Source: Candidatus Bathyarchaeota archaeon (GTDB taxonomy: Archaea > Thermoproteota > Bathyarchaeia > TCS64). Taken from it: 20,249 bases of DNA. The position numbers and the translations under genes are program-made. Positions within the stretch are counted from its first letter, which is position 1. Each line of letters starts with the position of its first letter. Of the stretch, positions 1-7,983 are shown in pieces. The notes beneath the pieces were generated by a model. The model had not been told where the DNA came from, did not search any database, and was given only the letters and a program-made list of their open reading frames with translations. The stretch is from NCBI GenBank assembly GCA_016867505.1, contig VGJH01000003.1, positions 1 through 20,249 of the forward strand. The letters are read 5' to 3'.

Positions 1-4
1 TATT

Positions 5-13
5 AAAAAAAAA
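5..13 (-). terminator. oligo-T terminator of the surface-protein gene
   Basis: Nine consecutive A on the plus strand, i.e. T9 on the minus strand, begin 6 bases after the stop codon of the minus-strand gene that ends at position 19. Archaeal RNA polymerase terminates at such U-rich tracts without needing a hairpin. Position and composition are seen directly; function is inferred. Confidence 0.55.
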
Positions 14-18
14 GGAAT

Positions 19-1134
19 TTATTTCTTTTTCAGCATTGGGCCAACCAGGTAACCAACTATTACTCCGACAATGAGGAGCCCAACCGCTGCCATTTGCCAA
101 GTTGATATTGAACTATTTGCAGCTGTCAATTGTGTCTGAAGTGAAGATTTATCAGAGTTTAAAGTTGTTATCTGACCATTTAAGGTTGATATTTGTGTAT
201 TCTTAGAGGCTATATTTGCTTGATCAGTGAACCAAGTATCTTTCATTACTAAAGTAAATGCAAGTAAATTATTGAAAAGGCGCTCACCATCTGTTGGGTA
301 TTTAACGCCATACCTGACATTGTTAGAAATTTCTGGCTTGTATAATCCTTCATATTGCGCAATTGGAGCTTCTCCAGTAGCAATTATAATATTTTTCTTT
401 GCAGGAACGATTTCCATTGCCATTACAGTTAATCTACCAACGTTTCCTAAAATGTGAACCTCTGGTGCTACGGTTGGATCATTATCTTTTAGTTCACCAT
501 TAACAGTTGATGTCATAATTTTATAGACATTCTCGACAGTGGTATTTTCTAATGCAACATATTTATTGTTAACATATCCTACAACTGGTCCTGGTCCGTG
601 GAATAATGCTCTTGTTACTCCATCAACTAAAAATTTAACAGGTGTATCACAGGCTTCACTTACTGCAAGTACTCGGTAAGGTGCATCAGCACTACTTGCT
701 GGATCCTCAACTGCAGCAGATTCGATTCTTAATTTACTCTGTACTGCAGCAAGTACAGCATTAGCAGATGCTTGACGTTTCATATCATTCGGAGGGAAGT
801 CACTATCAGATGTAACCCAGAGTGTTTTTCCACCTATTGCAAACCAATTTTTTACTACATTAATTTCATTAGCTGTATATTCACTGGAGGAGTCAATTTT
901 CACCATAATTAACATTGATGCTCCTTCAAGGTTAGCTGATGTAAGTTCATCTAAGACTGGTTTCCATGTAATCCAAGTTAGATCAGTCATCATTGCTTTA
1001 AGTTGCTTGTCGGGTTCAATCGAGCCTTTTGCATACACTACAACAATTGGTTTAGCTGCATTGACGATAAATGCGGAGCTATAATTCAGTAAGAGTACAA
1101 CGACTATTAAAATTGAGAATAACCTTTTTCTCAT
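19..1134 (-). CDS. membrane-anchored surface protein, coiled-coil stalk
   Basis: A 371-residue protein of unknown function. Residues 1-27 form a basic-then-hydrophobic signal or anchor segment. A globular ectodomain covers about 28-300. Its first part, including the stretch IGGKTLWVTSDSDFP near residues 100-115, resembles the alpha/beta glutamine-amidotransferase-like (DUF4350/ThuA-type) fold in which a glycine-rich turn follows a strand. I see no convincing catalytic Cys-His pair. Residues about 309-345 are a low-complexity heptad-like coiled coil rich in S, T, L and Q. About 347-367 is a transmembrane helix, followed by a KKK tail that would sit in the cytoplasm. The architecture is that of an ectodomain held off the membrane by a stalk. 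The start ATG lies about 30 bases below a TATA-like element and has no clear ribosome-binding site. It is divergent from the importer operon with 95 bp between them, so the two may share a control region. A role alongside the importer is only inference. Confidence 0.75.
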   Translation of the reverse strand: MRKRLFSILIVVVLLLNYSSAFIVNAAKPIVVVYAKGSIEPDKQLKAMMTDLTWITWKPVLDELTSANLEGASMLIMVKIDSSSEYTANEINVVKNWFAIGGKTLWVTSDSDFPPNDMKRQASANAVLAAVQSKLRIESAAVEDPASSADAPYRVLAVSEACDTPVKFLVDGVTRALFHGPGPVVGYVNNKYVALENTTVENVYKIMTSTVNGELKDNDPTVAPEVHILGNVGRLTVMAMEIVPAKKNIIIATGEAPIAQYEGLYKPEISNNVRYGVKYPTDGERLFNNLLAFTLVMKDTWFTDQANIASKNTQISTLNGQITTLNSDKSSLQTQLTAANSSISTWQMAAVGLLIVGVIVGYLVGPMLKKK

Positions 1135-1160
1135 ATGGTTTCATCTCAGAGCAATTAAAA

Positions 1161-1170
1161 GTTTATAGAA
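1161..1170 (-). promoter_or_regulatory. TATA-like promoter element of the surface-protein gene
   Basis: On the minus strand the element reads TTCTATAAAC, centred about 31 bases upstream of the ATG at 1134. That would place transcription start a few bases before the start codon, a very short leader. A second AT-rich candidate (TTTAAATT) lies just upstream. This is inferred from spacing only. Confidence 0.4.
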
Positions 1171-1199
1171 TTTAAAGTTAACCAGCTTCTCCCCTAAAA

Positions 1200-1207
1200 T
1201 TATATAA
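1200..1207 (+). promoter_or_regulatory. TATA box of the importer operon, leaderless start
   Basis: TTATATAA is centred 26-27 bases upstream of the ATG at 1230, the canonical archaeal distance from TATA box to transcription start. Transcription would begin at or next to the A of the start codon. The ATG has no Shine-Dalgarno match at a usable distance, which fits a leaderless first cistron, while the downstream cistrons of the operon do have ribosome-binding sites. Confidence 0.55.
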
Positions 1208-1229
1208 GGATTAAAACATTTAGCATGTA

Positions 1230-2897
1230 ATGTGTGAGGGTTTGGATCAAAAAATTATTGCTATAGCTGTTGTGGTAGTCTTGTTACTTTGTGGAGGATA
1301 TTTAATTTTCTTTAATAATCCTGGTGGAAGCCAGGCTATTACAGCCACTATTCAAGGTAAAGTAACTGATTCTAACGGCGTAGCCTTAACTGGAGTATCA
1401 GTATCAGCGGGTGGAAAAACATCGGTTACTGGAATTGATGGTTTATATTTATTCACCCTCGATAAAGGAAACTATAATGTGGAAGCAAAAAAAATGGGAT
1501 ATGATACAAAAACAAGCTCTTTATCAGCACCCGAGGGAAAAACATACGTTTTAAATTTTACTCTAAGTTTAACTAAACCAAAAGAAGTAATTTTAAAGGT
1601 TTTAACAAGACACAGTAGTGATATTACATATAATTCTAAAACAGCATTCTTAACAAGTGAAATAGCTAAAAAATACAATATTATAGATATTAAATGGTAT
1701 GGCATAAGTGGAACATTATGGGTTGATGCAATAAAATTAAGCAACGATTTTGATATTGCCTGGGGTGGAGGCCCAGTCTTATTTGATGTCCTTATGAACG
1801 AAAAATTGTTATCGCCTTTAACAAGTAATGAAATTAAATCAGTTCTTAGTCAACTCCCCGTAGAGATTGGTGGCATGCCTTTAAAAAGGGTTAAAAATAG
1901 TGAAACCATGTGGGCTGGTGCTGCAATCAGCAGTTTTGGATTCACATTAAATAAACAATACCTTAAAAACGAAAACCTTCCTGAGCCAAGGAAATGGATG
2001 GACCTAGCGAGTGAAATTTATGCTACTACTCTCCCTAATCCTAGTATCGGAACTGCTGATGCATTAAAATCTACAAGCAATACAAGAATATTCGAAATTA
2101 TCCTTCAAGGATACGGATGGAATGAAGGATGGCAGCTATTAACCCGAATGGGAGCTAATAGTCGCATTTATGATCAATCAGAGTTAGTTAGGGATGCAGC
2201 AATAACTGGCAATATTGGTATTGGTACAACCATCGACTTTTATGGGTATACAGCTCAACTAGAAAATCCAGAACTATGTAAATATATTCTACCAGAAGAT
2301 GGCACGTTAATTAACCCTGATCCAATTGCATTAATAAATACCAGCCCAAATCCTGATGCTGCTCAAGCATTTATAACCTGGTGTCTATCAATAGAAGGAC
2401 AGAAAGTATGGTTAATACCAACTATAAATAGAATGCCAGCAAATCCTGCAGTATTTAATACTACAGAAGGTAAGCTAAGACCAGATTTAAAAGAAATCTA
2501 TGAAATAACCAAAGAAGCAGCAGTAATTACCTTTAGTGATGATATTGCTACAAGTTATGAGAATTCATTAATGAATTATTATAGCGCAACAATTGTACGA
2601 TCTCAAATAAAACTCACAGATTTTTGGATGAAATTATCATCTGCATACAAATCAGGAAAAATCACAAAAACTCAATTTAATGAATTTATATTAAAATTTG
2701 GTAACCCACAACATCTAGAATTCATTGATCCAATTTCAGGACAAAAACAAAAATTCACTGAAACGTTTGCTATAAGTATAAACTCTCAAATGGGTTCTGA
2801 TGCTTCTTTCAGAACAAAAATGGTTGACGCAATATTAAAAGCAGCAGAGACACAGTATGATACTTTTGTCAATGAATTAAAACAGATTACTGGATAA
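1230..2897 (+). CDS. ABC importer substrate-binding protein, anchored
   Basis: A 555-residue extracytoplasmic binding protein. Residues 8-28 are a hydrophobic N-terminal anchor; the Cys at 21 sits in LLLCGG, which is not a good lipobox, so a transmembrane anchor is more likely than a lipid. Residues about 38-113 look like a carboxypeptidase-regulatory-type beta sandwich (GKVTDSNGVALTGVSVSAGG, then GLYLFTLDKGNYNVEAKK). The rest is a family 1 solute-binding domain. The segment near 380-392 (AFITWCLSIEGQ, then MPANP) is typical of binding proteins for ferric iron, thiamine or aminoethylphosphonate. At over 430 residues the binding domain is longer than the usual 320-350. First gene of a four-gene operon, with a leaderless start; the next gene begins 11 bases after the stop. 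The substrate cannot be read from the sequence. A downstream in-frame TTG at 1242 is a less likely start. Confidence 0.85.
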   Translation: MCEGLDQKIIAIAVVVVLLLCGGYLIFFNNPGGSQAITATIQGKVTDSNGVALTGVSVSAGGKTSVTGIDGLYLFTLDKGNYNVEAKKMGYDTKTSSLSAPEGKTYVLNFTLSLTKPKEVILKVLTRHSSDITYNSKTAFLTSEIAKKYNIIDIKWYGISGTLWVDAIKLSNDFDIAWGGGPVLFDVLMNEKLLSPLTSNEIKSVLSQLPVEIGGMPLKRVKNSETMWAGAAISSFGFTLNKQYLKNENLPEPRKWMDLASEIYATTLPNPSIGTADALKSTSNTRIFEIILQGYGWNEGWQLLTRMGANSRIYDQSELVRDAAITGNIGIGTTIDFYGYTAQLENPELCKYILPEDGTLINPDPIALINTSPNPDAAQAFITWCLSIEGQKVWLIPTINRMPANPAVFNTTEGKLRPDLKEIYEITKEAAVITFSDDIATSYENSLMNYYSATIVRSQIKLTDFWMKLSSAYKSGKITKTQFNEFILKFGNPQHLEFIDPISGQKQKFTETFAISINSQMGSDASFRTKMVDAILKAAETQYDTFVNELKQITG

Positions 2898-2908
2898 GAG
2901 GTAAAACG

Positions 2909-4735
2909 ATGAAGTTATTTAATTTAAATAAACTTCATCATGAGTTAGATTCTCTAACTTTTTTACAAGTTTGTATTGGAACTATTTTTTTAAGCATTTT
3001 TCTTATAGCTCCCTTATTATTAATGACTGGTCAAGCATTTATAAGTAAAAATGGCATCAATTTAACTTGGTTTACGGACCTATTAGGATCCCCAGAATAT
3101 GTTAGTTTTCAGAGTAGAGGTGGTAGGTTTGGAGAAGTTTATAATGGGATTTTATATTTATGGGGTTTTGATTACGGGATTTTATTAAACTCATTAATTG
3201 TTGCAGCTATTGTAACTTTAATATGTTCAATTATTGGTGTTTTAGTTGCCTTTTTTGTTAATAGGTATAATTTTTTTGGTAAAAGAATCTTCCAAATTTT
3301 ATTATTAGTACCACTTTTAGCAACTCCTTTTGTAAATGCATATGTTATTGGTAAATTATTTAATCCTAGAGGTGGATTGATTAATTATATTTTCTATGAT
3401 TTTCTTCATATACTGCCTTGGAGAATTGATATTGATGGTTTATTTGGTATAATTTTAGCTCAAGTTCTTAGTTATTATCCCATTGTTTACTTAAATGTTA
3501 GTGCTGCACTAAATAATATTGATCCTAGTTTAGAGGAGATGGCTGAAAATCTAGGAGCAAAAAGTCTAAAATTATTTAGAACTATCACATTCCCTTTAAT
3601 AATTCCAAGTCTTGCAGCAGGAGCAATAATAACCTTCATCTTCAGTCTAGAAGATCTTGGAGCTACCATTGGTTTCATTGGAGCAAGAGCTAATCCATTA
3701 GCAAAAAAGGTTGTTAGTTATCAAGTCTTCAGTAGCTTTGCTGAAGCTTTAACGGGTGGAATAAGCCCCAAAGTAGCTGCACTTGCAGTAATCATACTTA
3801 TACTCACAGTCTCAAGCTACATACTTGTCCAAAAATACGTTAATATTAGAAATTATACAATGCTAAGTAAAGGTGGAAGATGGGGTTCTAGAGTTAGTGT
3901 TCCATCTAAACACAGACAAAGTTTCATTTTCGTTTTTCTATTGCTACTCATCATAATTGCATCAATGCCTCAGATTGGCACAATACTATTAGCTACAACT
4001 GATTGGACAACAAGTGGGGCACTACCAACAAAAATTACTGGTGAATATTTAACTACGTTATGGACTAATCAAGATGTAACCCGCGCTATAACAAATAGTT
4101 TAGTCTACTCACTAATTGCAGTTGTTATAATGGTTATTGTGGGTAGCAGCATCGCATATGTAGTTGCTAAACGTAATATTCCAGGGAAAGGAATTTTGGA
4201 TCTACTTGCTACCATTCCCGTCGCTGTACCAGGAATTACTTTAGCTGTAGGATATTTCTTATTATTTGGTCAATATTTTAGAGGAAGTGTGCTTGATCCA
4301 CTAAAAGATCCTGCACTTCTTTTAATAATTGCATATAGTATCAGACGTCTCCCATTCATGATTCGAAGTGTCCATGCAGGATTACAACAGATTGATAAAA
4401 GTCTTGAAGAATCAAGCTTCAATTTAGGTGCAGGTAGAACCACCACTTTTGTAAAGATTATTTTACCTTTGGTAATCGGTCATTTAATTAGTGGTGCACT
4501 TCTAGGTTTTGTTTACAGTATGGCTGAAGTATCAACTTCAGTTACATTGGGAGCTTTACGTGAAGACAGAGAACCAATCACATTTTTCATTAGCAGGATC
4601 ATATACGGTGTAGCAGCAGTTGGTTCGGTAAGTATTGGAGCAAGTATGTGTATGCTTTTAATGGCAGTTGAAATTGCTGCAATGACAATTTCAAATTACA
4701 TTCTCAAACAAAAAGTGTCATATTTGGGGGTCTAA
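2909..4735 (+). CDS. ABC importer permease, two fused domains
   Basis: A 608-residue membrane protein made of two binding-protein-dependent permease domains in one chain, with about 12 predicted helices. Each half has its EAA loop, the contact site for the ATPase: EEMAENLGA around residues 209-217 and EESSFNLGA around 500-508, both followed by a proline-containing hydrophobic helix. A polar loop near 330-345 separates the halves. This duplicated layout is characteristic of the FbpB (ferric iron), ThiP (thiamine) and phosphonate-type importers. The ATG has a good ribosome-binding site, GAGGT at 2898-2902, directly after the stop of the binding-protein gene. The ATPase gene starts 3 bases after its stop, so the three components form one transporter. 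Family assignment is firm; the substrate is not determined. Confidence 0.9.
   Translation: MKLFNLNKLHHELDSLTFLQVCIGTIFLSIFLIAPLLLMTGQAFISKNGINLTWFTDLLGSPEYVSFQSRGGRFGEVYNGILYLWGFDYGILLNSLIVAAIVTLICSIIGVLVAFFVNRYNFFGKRIFQILLLVPLLATPFVNAYVIGKLFNPRGGLINYIFYDFLHILPWRIDIDGLFGIILAQVLSYYPIVYLNVSAALNNIDPSLEEMAENLGAKSLKLFRTITFPLIIPSLAAGAIITFIFSLEDLGATIGFIGARANPLAKKVVSYQVFSSFAEALTGGISPKVAALAVIILILTVSSYILVQKYVNIRNYTMLSKGGRWGSRVSVPSKHRQSFIFVFLLLLIIIASMPQIGTILLATTDWTTSGALPTKITGEYLTTLWTNQDVTRAITNSLVYSLIAVVIMVIVGSSIAYVVAKRNIPGKGILDLLATIPVAVPGITLAVGYFLLFGQYFRGSVLDPLKDPALLLIIAYSIRRLPFMIRSVHAGLQQIDKSLEESSFNLGAGRTTTFVKIILPLVIGHLISGALLGFVYSMAEVSTSVTLGALREDREPITFFISRIIYGVAAVGSVSIGASMCMLLMAVEIAAMTISNYILKQKVSYLGV
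4726..4731 (+). promoter_or_regulatory. ribosome-binding site supporting a TTG start
   Basis: GGGGGT lies inside the last codons of the permease gene, 7 bases before the TTG at 4739. It supports TTG as the start of the ATPase, since no ATG in that frame precedes the conserved N-terminal strand. Confidence 0.5.
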
Positions 4736-4738
4736 AAA

Positions 4739-5794
4739 TTGGTAAACATAAAACTCAAAAACATTAACAAAAACTTTGGTGAAGTAGCAGCTGCTAAATC
4801 AGTGAATTTATTCATTGAAGATGGTGAATTTTTTACTTTACTTGGCCCAAGTGGTTGCGGAAAAACCACAATTATGAGAATGATTGCAGGTTTAGAATAT
4901 CCAGATGAGGGAACAATTCTCTTCGATGGTAAAGATGTTACTAAAGAACCAAGTTTTAAACGGAATACAGGTATGGTTTTTCAAAATTATGCATTATGGC
5001 CACATATGTCAGTTGAAGAAAATGTTGCATATGGCTTGAAAATAAGGAAGTTTAATGAAGCTGAAATAAAAAAACGAGTTACAGAAGCATTAGAGCAAGT
5101 AAAATTAACTGGAATGGGTAAAAGATTTCCAACACAATTAAGTGGTGGTCAGCAACAACGTGTTGCATTAGCCAGAGTTTTAGTAATTAATCCATCAGTT
5201 TTACTTCTAGACGAACCACTCAGTAATCTTGATGCAAAGCTAAGAGTGGAGATGAGAGAAGAGATAAAAGAATTACAAAAACGTCTAGGAATCACAACCG
5301 TGTATGTTACCCATGATCAAGAAGAAGCATTGATAATTTCTGATCGTATTGCAGTTCAAAATAAAGGTGAAATAAAACAAATTGGTACACCACTTGAAAT
5401 CTATGATCACCCTAAAGATGTATTTATTGCGACCTTTATTGGTAAAGGAACACTATTACAAGGTTCAATCAGTGAAAAAAATAAAGTAAACGTTGATAAT
5501 TATTATTTATCATATACTAATAATCTTGAATTAAAAGAAGGCGACAAGGTAAATGTATTAATCCGACCTGAAAGTTTTGTTTTAAACAAACCATCAGAAG
5601 AATCAAATAGGTTAGAAGGAATTATTGAATCAATTACCTTTGTTGGTCAGTATACGGAATTAAAAATTGTTATAGGCAATTTCAGTATAATTGTTAACAC
5701 ATCCCCAAAAACTATATTAAATAAAAATGAAAAAATTGTAGGATATGTTCCATATGGGAATACAATCCTTTTACCTTATGAGGAATTGGTATGA
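4739..5794 (+). CDS. ABC importer ATP-binding protein
   Basis: A 351-residue ATPase of the FbpC/PotA/MalK class, the cytoplasmic motor of the importer. All nucleotide-binding motifs are intact: Walker A GPSGCGKTT at residues 36-44, ABC signature LSGGQQQR from 134, Walker B LLLDEP at 155-160 followed by the D-loop SNLD, and the switch histidine H192 in VTHDQEEA. The C-terminal part (about 236-351) is beta-rich, as expected of the TOBE-type regulatory domain of this class. The length is normal. The start is TTG, supported by a GGGGGT ribosome-binding site and by the conserved beginning VNIKLKNINKNFG. It follows the permease stop by 3 bases, and its own stop overlaps the next start codon as ATGA. 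It is active as a dimer with the fused permease. The substrate is not readable from the ATPase. Confidence 0.92.
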   Translation: MVNIKLKNINKNFGEVAAAKSVNLFIEDGEFFTLLGPSGCGKTTIMRMIAGLEYPDEGTILFDGKDVTKEPSFKRNTGMVFQNYALWPHMSVEENVAYGLKIRKFNEAEIKKRVTEALEQVKLTGMGKRFPTQLSGGQQQRVALARVLVINPSVLLLDEPLSNLDAKLRVEMREEIKELQKRLGITTVYVTHDQEEALIISDRIAVQNKGEIKQIGTPLEIYDHPKDVFIATFIGKGTLLQGSISEKNKVNVDNYYLSYTNNLELKEGDKVNVLIRPESFVLNKPSEESNRLEGIIESITFVGQYTELKIVIGNFSIIVNTSPKTILNKNEKIVGYVPYGNTILLPYEELV

Positions 5795-7983
5795 ATAGTA
5801 AAAAAACTATTTTTTTGGTAATATTTTTATGTGTCACTTTATGTGCCACAATCACCATCCTCTCAGTTGAGAGTCCTAAAAAAATTAGAGAGCCAATTAA
5901 ATACCCACTACCGACTTTTCCTGAACCAACTGTCATTGATGGAATAATTAAGGTGGAAATTACAGCAAATTCTGATGCTATAGATTGGAAAGGAAGATTA
6001 GTCAACTCTTTTAATTCAATAAATCTACAATACCTTAATTCAACTTACAACCCAACAAATAGTTGGATATTATTCTTTAAATTAAATAACGTTGACAAAA
6101 GTGGTCTTTTTGATTTAAATATTTCATATTCATCTAATTCAGTTTCAAATAATTATACACAGACACGTTCAGTATGGGTAATGAAGGAATGGCCTTCATC
6201 ACTAACAATCGGTCAGATAACAGATTTACACCTACCTTATGGAGCTGATAATGTTGCCACATTTATTTATGAAGCAAATCTACTCAATCCTGATCTATTT
6301 TTCACAACAGGAGATAATGTTGATGTAGAAACAATATCATCTGCTTGGGGATACCTTCAATCAATATTCAAGCAATCTCTTATTCCAAGCTTCTTAATCC
6401 CGGGTAATCATGATTATGCTGGTGGCGGTTCGAGTTATTACTTGCAGTATGGTGGTAATAAAAATTATTCTCTTGTTATCGGTGACTTCTTATTTATTGC
6501 TATGGATACTATGCAGGGAATCCCTCCACTTTATGAAGGTAGCTATTTATCCATAGAACAAATTAACTGGGCCGCTGAAGTATTAGATGCATATCCAAAT
6601 AAGACAAAGATTTTGTTATTCCATCACCCACCACTTAGCAGAGAATCTGAAACCCATACAACAAGTGATTCAGGGGGAAACCTTACAGGAGATTGGACAA
6701 AAATTAATGAACTCCAACCGCTTATGCACTTATTTTGGTTAAAACAAGTTGGAGGCAAATATGTTGTTAGAAACGAAACAACAGAATTTATTAAAATGGT
6801 TCAAGAAAAAGATGTGCGATTAATTCTTAATGGGCATATTCATAGTGATGTAGTACATGTTTTAAATGGAAAACATTGGTTTGTTACTACAGTCACCATT
6901 GGAGGTGGAGCAGTACCTGGAATGCTGCATGGTTATCGTATAATTACTATCGATAATAAAGGGAATGTCCATTTTGACTTAATGGAGCAAGATAAATTAT
7001 ATGATCCCCCTAATGCAATCCCAAAAGGCAATATAAAATATTTTTACCCAACCCTGAACGATTATTCAACCACAGCAGTAACAGAAATTGTTGAAAATAA
7101 TTTAAACACTACAATAAAAAATGCAAAACTAGAATTTTTAGTAAGCTCATCAAAACAATTGAATGATTATAAATGGTATCCATCTACACCAACCAATGTT
7201 GAGACCGAATCAACAGCATCAGGTTATAGAGTCGTTGCCTATGTAGATGTGCCATCAAAAAGTAAAATTGTATACACTTTCGCTGCTGAAACAGATTCAT
7301 CGAAACCAACCATTACAGTGCAAAGCCCTACAGAATATACATTAGGAGATGATGTAAAAATCGTCGCTGAAGTTTCTGATTCAGGATGGGGAATAAAAGA
7401 AGTTAATATAAAATATAATACAACCTCCTTAAAAAAAGAAATTCCAGCTTCGTTCACATTACTAGTAAATAAAGATCAATACATTTTGAGTTATCCTAAA
7501 CAAACCTACAATTTTACAATACCGAAAGTAACGAATGAAAAAGTCACATTAAACATTGAAGTAACCGATAATAATGGAAATAAAGAGGCTTATTCAAAGA
7601 CAATTAGTGCACAAGCACCAGTTATCACAAAATACGCATTAGAAATTCAAAGTCAACCTGTAAGTGGATTAACAGTTACAGTGAATGGTACATCAAAAAC
7701 AACCCCAACCTCAGTATCATTAGAATCTGGAACATATACTATTGTAGCACCATCAAAAATCACTAGTAGTGGCAAAGAATACAACTTTAAAAATTGGAGT
7801 ACTGGAGAAACGACTCCACAAATAAACTTACATTTAAAAACAAATCAAATATTGATAGTCACATATGAACCAGTCGAACAGCCAACACAGCCTTCAGGTG
7901 GAATTCCTTTACCAACCAACTTTGCTTTAATAGGATTAATCACTGGCATAATTGTTATTTTATATTATAAAAAAAGAGTTTAA
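5791..7983 (+). CDS. extracellular membrane-anchored metallophosphoesterase
   Basis: A 730-residue enzyme of the calcineurin-like phosphoesterase superfamily, which hydrolyses phosphomono- or diesters with two bound metal ions. Residues 6-25 are an N-terminal hydrophobic segment. The metal-binding motifs appear in order: D145-x-H147 in TDLHLP, GDN at 174-176, GNHD at 205-208, HH at 278-279 and GHIH at 348-351, so the active site looks complete. After the catalytic domain (about 138-400) come beta-rich Ig-like modules (about 425-510 and 515-605) and a repeat-type module (about 615-695, with FKNWSTGE). A PTQPSGG linker, a transmembrane helix at about 707-726 and a KKR tail end the protein. The catalytic part therefore faces outside. 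It is the last gene of the importer operon: its ATG overlaps the ATPase stop (ATGA), with GAGGA at 5780-5784 as ribosome-binding site. This suggests it releases a product the importer takes up. The substrate is unknown. Confidence 0.88.
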   Translation: MNSKKTIFLVIFLCVTLCATITILSVESPKKIREPIKYPLPTFPEPTVIDGIIKVEITANSDAIDWKGRLVNSFNSINLQYLNSTYNPTNSWILFFKLNNVDKSGLFDLNISYSSNSVSNNYTQTRSVWVMKEWPSSLTIGQITDLHLPYGADNVATFIYEANLLNPDLFFTTGDNVDVETISSAWGYLQSIFKQSLIPSFLIPGNHDYAGGGSSYYLQYGGNKNYSLVIGDFLFIAMDTMQGIPPLYEGSYLSIEQINWAAEVLDAYPNKTKILLFHHPPLSRESETHTTSDSGGNLTGDWTKINELQPLMHLFWLKQVGGKYVVRNETTEFIKMVQEKDVRLILNGHIHSDVVHVLNGKHWFVTTVTIGGGAVPGMLHGYRIITIDNKGNVHFDLMEQDKLYDPPNAIPKGNIKYFYPTLNDYSTTAVTEIVENNLNTTIKNAKLEFLVSSSKQLNDYKWYPSTPTNVETESTASGYRVVAYVDVPSKSKIVYTFAAETDSSKPTITVQSPTEYTLGDDVKIVAEVSDSGWGIKEVNIKYNTTSLKKEIPASFTLLVNKDQYILSYPKQTYNFTIPKVTNEKVTLNIEVTDNNGNKEAYSKTISAQAPVITKYALEIQSQPVSGLTVTVNGTSKTTPTSVSLESGTYTIVAPSKITSSGKEYNFKNWSTGETTPQINLHLKTNQILIVTYEPVEQPTQPSGGIPLPTNFALIGLITGIIVILYYKKRV
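7969..7975 (-). terminator. T7 tract ending the minus-strand fusion gene
   Basis: Seven A on the plus strand (T7 on the minus strand) lie 5 bases beyond the stop codon of the minus-strand gene ending at 7980. The tract falls within the lysine codons that end the phosphoesterase gene on the other strand. Function as a terminator is inferred from composition and position. Confidence 0.45.

Noticed and set aside
1290..1300. A lipoprotein cysteine (Cys21) in the binding protein.
   Set aside because: The residue before the cysteine is Leu in an all-hydrophobic helix, not the small residue a lipobox needs; a transmembrane anchor is more likely.
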